A stretch of 64,000 nt of DNA from Cupriavidus nantongensis (GTDB lineage: Bacteria > Pseudomonadota > Gammaproteobacteria > Burkholderiales > Burkholderiaceae): the NCBI RefSeq assembly GCF_001598055.1, contig NZ_CP014844.1, forward strand, positions 3,499,642 through 3,563,641, given 5' to 3'. Shown piece by piece: positions 60,735-64,000 of this stretch (within the stretch, counting starts at the first letter, position 1; each line of letters starts with the position of its first letter). The notes beneath the pieces were generated by a model. That model was not told the DNA's origin. It saw only the letters and a program-made list of their open reading frames with translations, and did not search any database. The translations under genes and the position numbers were made by a program.

Positions 60735-61937
60735 ATGGCAGGTTTTCGCCCCAAGGCTTCCCCGCGACTCTCTCCCGACGCCGAGCGTCTGGTGGCCGAT
60801 GCGCTCGCCCTCGACGCTTCGGGCAGCCGCATGGAGGACGGATACTGGGAGCGGCGGCTTTCGCAGCGCCTTGGCCGCCTGCTGAAGAACGGTAGCCAGA
60901 CCGCGCTCGACGCGGCGCTGGAGCACCTGTTCAAGCACAATGCCGACGCCTCCGACGTGCTCGCCGAGCAGGCCGAGACGCTGGCCGAATCCGCCTCGAT
61001 CGAGGTCGACGGCCAGCACTATGACGCGCTGCTGATCGCCGCGCCGATCCTGGCGCACACCCGCTACGCGATCCCGTCCGGCGCGCTCAAGCCGGAACTG
61101 GCGCAGACGCTGGCGGTGCACCTGCAGGCACATGTGCTTGCCAACGGCACCAAGGTCGCGCTGTCGCCCTACCTGTACAGCATCGACCAGCTGCCGCGCA
61201 CGCACAGCGACACCTTTGCGCTGACGCACAAGCTGGCCGCGGCCGCCCTGGCCGGCGCAGTGCCCAAGGTCGACCTGCGCGACCTGCCCGAGACCGCGCC
61301 GATCCTGGCCGACCCGCGCTACCTGCTGGCCGTGGTGGTGGCGCCGCGCGAGCAGGCGCTGTTCCGCTGGCAGGAAGACGCCAAGGACCATCATGCCGAG
61401 CGCTCGACCTGCCTGGAACAATGGCGCAGCCAGGTGCAGCCTTCGGTGGCGCTGCTGCTGCCGGGCTGCGAGTTCGAGCTGCTGCTGCCGGACGCGTTCT
61501 TCCTGTCCTGCCGCGAATCCGACAAGAGCATCCGCCCGCTGACCGTGCGCGCCGCCGTCAACTACCTGTGCGGCACGCTGGACATCTCCGCGGGCCAGCT
61601 GGCCGCGGTGGTGGCCGCGTTCGGCGAGGAAGTGGTCGAGGAATACCGCGTCGGCTTCACCATGCGCGGCGAGAAGGATGTGATCTACGGCATTGTCTGG
61701 CCGGTCTACGGCCGCGAGGCCGGCGAGGTCGATGCCGACGAGAAAGGCAATCCGCTCGAGCAGATCTGCGAGGAACTGCGCAATGCCGGCGTCGAGGACA
61801 TCTTCCGCCACGCCGCGCTGTTCGATCCGGAATATTGCGAAGACTGCGGCACGCCGCTGTACGCCGACCGCAATGGCGAGATCGTCCACGCCGAGCTGCC
61901 CGAGGACGCGCCGACGCAGCAGCCGCTGTTCCACTAA
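60735..61937 (+). CDS. DUF2863 family protein
   Basis: This 400-residue protein is of a family I know from Betaproteobacteria with no assigned function. No signal or membrane segment is seen, so it is probably cytosolic. A Cys pair in EYCEDCGTPLY near the C-terminus looks like half a zinc ribbon. The N-terminal half is helical and Ala/Leu-rich. It is monocistronic with a strong terminator. Confidence 0.8.
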   Translation: MAGFRPKASPRLSPDAERLVADALALDASGSRMEDGYWERRLSQRLGRLLKNGSQTALDAALEHLFKHNADASDVLAEQAETLAESASIEVDGQHYDALLIAAPILAHTRYAIPSGALKPELAQTLAVHLQAHVLANGTKVALSPYLYSIDQLPRTHSDTFALTHKLAAAALAGAVPKVDLRDLPETAPILADPRYLLAVVVAPREQALFRWQEDAKDHHAERSTCLEQWRSQVQPSVALLLPGCEFELLLPDAFFLSCRESDKSIRPLTVRAAVNYLCGTLDISAGQLAAVVAAFGEEVVEEYRVGFTMRGEKDVIYGIVWPVYGREAGEVDADEKGNPLEQICEELRNAGVEDIFRHAALFDPEYCEDCGTPLYADRNGEIVHAELPEDAPTQQPLFH

Positions 61938-61966
61938 GACGCGCTGGCAGCAAGCCAGACAGCGAA

Positions 61967-61991
61967 ACGGCCCGCGCTGCGGGCCGTTTTT
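61967..61991. terminator. Bidirectional terminator DUF2863 / TrmB-like
   Basis: Nine-base arms ACGGCCCGC (61967-61975) and GCGGGCCGT (61979-61987) are flanked by T residues to the right and A residues to the left, so it can serve both convergent genes. Confidence 0.85.
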
Positions 61992-62000
61992 ATTGGCCGT

Positions 62001-62678
62001 TCAGCCCGGCTGCCGCTCGCTGACGCAGCGCCACAAGCCATGGCCGGAGGCCGCGTACTTGCGCTCGAACGGCGTCATCGGCTGCGCCGGCGCCCAGGCC
62101 TCGACCCGCGCCGGCCGCCCCGCCAGTTCCAGCGCCTGCGCGAACTCGTCGATATAGATGCGCCAGTTGCTGCGGCACTCCAGGTAATCGCCGCACGCCG
62201 CCAGCGCCGGGAACACCGCGTGCCCTTGCCAGCGCCGCCCGAGGTGGCCGATTTTCGGCCACGGGTTCGGGTACAGCACATAGTGGCGCGCCACCGGCAC
62301 CGCCTCCGCCTGCAGCAGGCGCCAGACATCGACCAGGTCGGCGCGGGCCCAGCAGAAATTGGCCGGCATCGGCGCATCGCCCCACCAGTCCTTGCCGGCG
62401 GCCAGGCGCTTTTCGGACTGGTCGACGCCGATGACGAAATGGCCGGGGAACTGCGTGGCCAGGCGCAGCGTGCTTTCGCCGACGCCGCAGCCGGCATCGA
62501 GGATCAGCGGCGCGCCGCCGGCCTGCTGCCAGCGCTGCAGCGCCGCGGCCAGCTCGCGCCGGCTGGGTTCGCCGATGGGCTTGCGGAACGGCTCGGCGAG
62601 GTGGCGCGCGACGCGCGCGGCCAGGTGTTCATGGACATCGGACTGCGCCGAGACGATGGTGCGGGAATTGGCGAACAT
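62001..62678 (-). CDS. TrmB-like methyltransferase
   Basis: This 225-residue SAM-dependent enzyme of the TrmB fold has motif I LILDAGCGVGEST at 58-70, with an acidic residue ending beta 2 in VIGVDQSEKR. The TrmB active-site motif, usually PDPWPKKRHxKRR, reads YPNPWPKIGHLGRRWQGHAV at 136-155, so the first Asp is Asn and the basic run is altered. It may still make m7G46 in tRNA or act on another substrate. A Phe/Gln-rich start MFANSRTIVSAQSD is likely. Confidence 0.75.
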   Translation of the reverse strand: MFANSRTIVSAQSDVHEHLAARVARHLAEPFRKPIGEPSRRELAAALQRWQQAGGAPLILDAGCGVGESTLRLATQFPGHFVIGVDQSEKRLAAGKDWWGDAPMPANFCWARADLVDVWRLLQAEAVPVARHYVLYPNPWPKIGHLGRRWQGHAVFPALAACGDYLECRSNWRIYIDEFAQALELAGRPARVEAWAPAQPMTPFERKYAASGHGLWRCVSERQPG

Positions 62679-62804
62679 GGACGCATTTTACCGGGCAGCC
62701 TTGCCGGCAAAGCTGCAACCATGCCACTTTAGCGGCACAATGCGGGACAAACCCGCCTGAGAACCCGTCCGCGACCGCGCGGACCCGTACGAGGAGCCTG
62801 CCCG

Positions 62805-64000
62805 ATGCCCACCCTCAACGCCCTGCCGCCGCAACATCCGCCGCGCCGCCGTGCCAACCCTGCGCGCCGCGCGGTGCTGCGTGCCGCCACGGCGCTCGTC
62901 TTCGGCAGCGCCGCCTTCACCCTGCTGCCGGCCGGCGCCGCGCATGCCGAAGACCTGCGCATCAGCCTGGCGGCCGACGTCACGTCGATGGACCCGCACT
63001 GGAACAACGCCGGCCCCAACAACGCCATCGCCCTGCATGTGTTCGAGTCGCTCGTCTTCATGGACAAGAACGCCCGCTACATCCCGGGCCTGGCGCTGTC
63101 GTGGAAGCCGGTCAACGCCATCACCTGGGAGATCAAGCTGCGTCCCAACGTGAAGTGGCACGACGGCTCGCCCTTTACCAGCGAAGACGTGAAGGCGTCG
63201 CTGGAGCGTCCGGAGAAGCTGGTCAACAGCCCGGGCTCGTTCACCAGCTACACCAAGCCGATCGCCCGCATCGACACGCCGGACCCGCTCACCGTGCGCC
63301 TGACCATGAGCGTGCCCAACTACGCCAACCTGGCCAACGACCTGAACAGCGTGCCGATCATGCCGAAGAAGGTCGCGGCCACGCTGACGCAGAACGATTT
63401 CGACTCCGGCAAGGCCATGATCGGCACCGGCCCGTTCAGGTTCGTGCGCTTTGCGCGCGGCCAGGAGATCGTGATGGAGCGCAATCCGAACTACTGGGGC
63501 CCGAAACCCGAGTGGGACCGCGCGCTGTTCCGCATCATCACCGACAACGGCGCGCGCAGCGCGGCGCTGCTGGCGGGCGATGTCGACGTGATCGAGAGCG
63601 TGCCGTCGGCCGACGTCGCCCGGCTCAAGCAAAATCCGAAGTTCAGGATCGAGCAGCAGGTGTCGTGGCGCACCGTGTTCTGGCAAATGGACCAGTCGCG
63701 CGACAACCCGCCCTTCGTCACCGACAAGGCCGGCAAGCCGCTGGGCAAGAACCCGTTCAAGGACGCGCGCGTGCGCGCCGCGGTCAGCAAGGCGCTGAAC
63801 CGCGACGCCATCGTCAGCCGCATCATGGAGGGGCTGGCGGTGCCGGCATCGTCGATCGTGTCGCCGCAGATTTTCGGCCATCCCGGCACCAAACCCGAGG
63901 CCTATGACCCGGAAGGCGCGAAGAAACTGCTGGCCGCGGCCGGCTACCCCGACGGGTTCGGCCTGACGCTGCACGCGACCAACAACCGCTACCTGAACGA
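62805..64000 (+). CDS. Peptide-type ABC substrate-binding protein, partial
   Basis: The first 398 codons are present; the gene continues beyond the window. It has a signal peptide with an Arg-rich N-region and cleavage near GAAHA/ED (about 48). SBP_bac_5 family features are LRISLAADVTSMDPHWNN, HVFESLVFMDKNARYIPGLA, WHDGSPFTSEDVKASLE and RNPNYWGPKPEWD. It belongs to the DppA/OppA/NikA class, which binds peptides, nickel or other small solutes. A GAGGAG site precedes the ATG. Permease genes are expected to the right. Confidence 0.93.
   Translation, partial: MPTLNALPPQHPPRRRANPARRAVLRAATALVFGSAAFTLLPAGAAHAEDLRISLAADVTSMDPHWNNAGPNNAIALHVFESLVFMDKNARYIPGLALSWKPVNAITWEIKLRPNVKWHDGSPFTSEDVKASLERPEKLVNSPGSFTSYTKPIARIDTPDPLTVRLTMSVPNYANLANDLNSVPIMPKKVAATLTQNDFDSGKAMIGTGPFRFVRFARGQEIVMERNPNYWGPKPEWDRALFRIITDNGARSAALLAGDVDVIESVPSADVARLKQNPKFRIEQQVSWRTVFWQMDQSRDNPPFVTDKAGKPLGKNPFKDARVRAAVSKALNRDAIVSRIMEGLAVPASSIVSPQIFGHPGTKPEAYDPEGAKKLLAAAGYPDGFGLTLHATNNRYLN

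Overview
The window looks like core chromosome of a GC-rich betaproteobacterium of the Burkholderiaceae, most likely Cupriavidus or a close Ralstonia relative. The grounds are gene order and family membership: the leuCDB-asd-fimV-truA-trpF-trpB-methyltransferase-trpA-accD-folC-SPOR-cvpA-purF-metZ chain, sdhCDAB-sdhE-gltA next to a GntR regulator and mdh, NodI/NodJ-type ABC genes after rpsU, and a DUF2863 protein. Codons end strongly in G or C throughout. I see no prophage, insertion sequence, CRISPR array or toxin system.

Layout. 1-4.3 kb: a LutC-like gene and pncB (minus), then fdxA with a TrxR-like ferredoxin-NADP reductase (plus) and one tRNA-Asn with two candidate promoters. 4.3-9.0 kb: a catabolic cluster read on the minus strand (cupin, Bug-type binding protein, acyl-CoA dehydrogenase, class III CoA-transferase, IclR regulator) with an operator-like inverted repeat at its head. 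9.1-17.8 kb: the high-affinity potassium pump kdpFABC with kdpDE, led by a 49-codon membrane ORF and a near-canonical KdpE site. 17.8-20.8 kb: rpsU, a two-gene ABC exporter and a lipoprotein. 20.8-40.4 kb: the long minus-strand biosynthetic chain for methionine, purine, folate, fatty acid, tryptophan and leucine, including a DNA adenine methyltransferase inside the trp genes. 40.4-46.1 kb: a LIV-I type branched-chain amino acid ABC transporter whose four membrane/ATPase genes lie between two inverted copies of a ~165 bp double-hairpin repeat. 46.6-61.9 kb: a TCA-cycle block (gltA, sdhE, sdhBADC, GntR regulator, mdh, a CitE-like lyase, a 2-methylcitrate synthase and acnA) with small envelope proteins. 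62-64 kb: a TrmB-like methyltransferase and the start of a peptide-type ABC binding protein cut by the window edge.

The most informative regulatory finding is a SAM-II riboswitch in front of metZ. It has a promoter whose predicted start falls on the first aptamer base and a downstream intrinsic terminator. Next come a 20 bp perfect palindrome placed against the -35 box of a promoter pointing to mdh, the KdpE operator, and the inverted repeat pair around livHMGF. Most genes here are well known; what is less described lies in the gaps between them.
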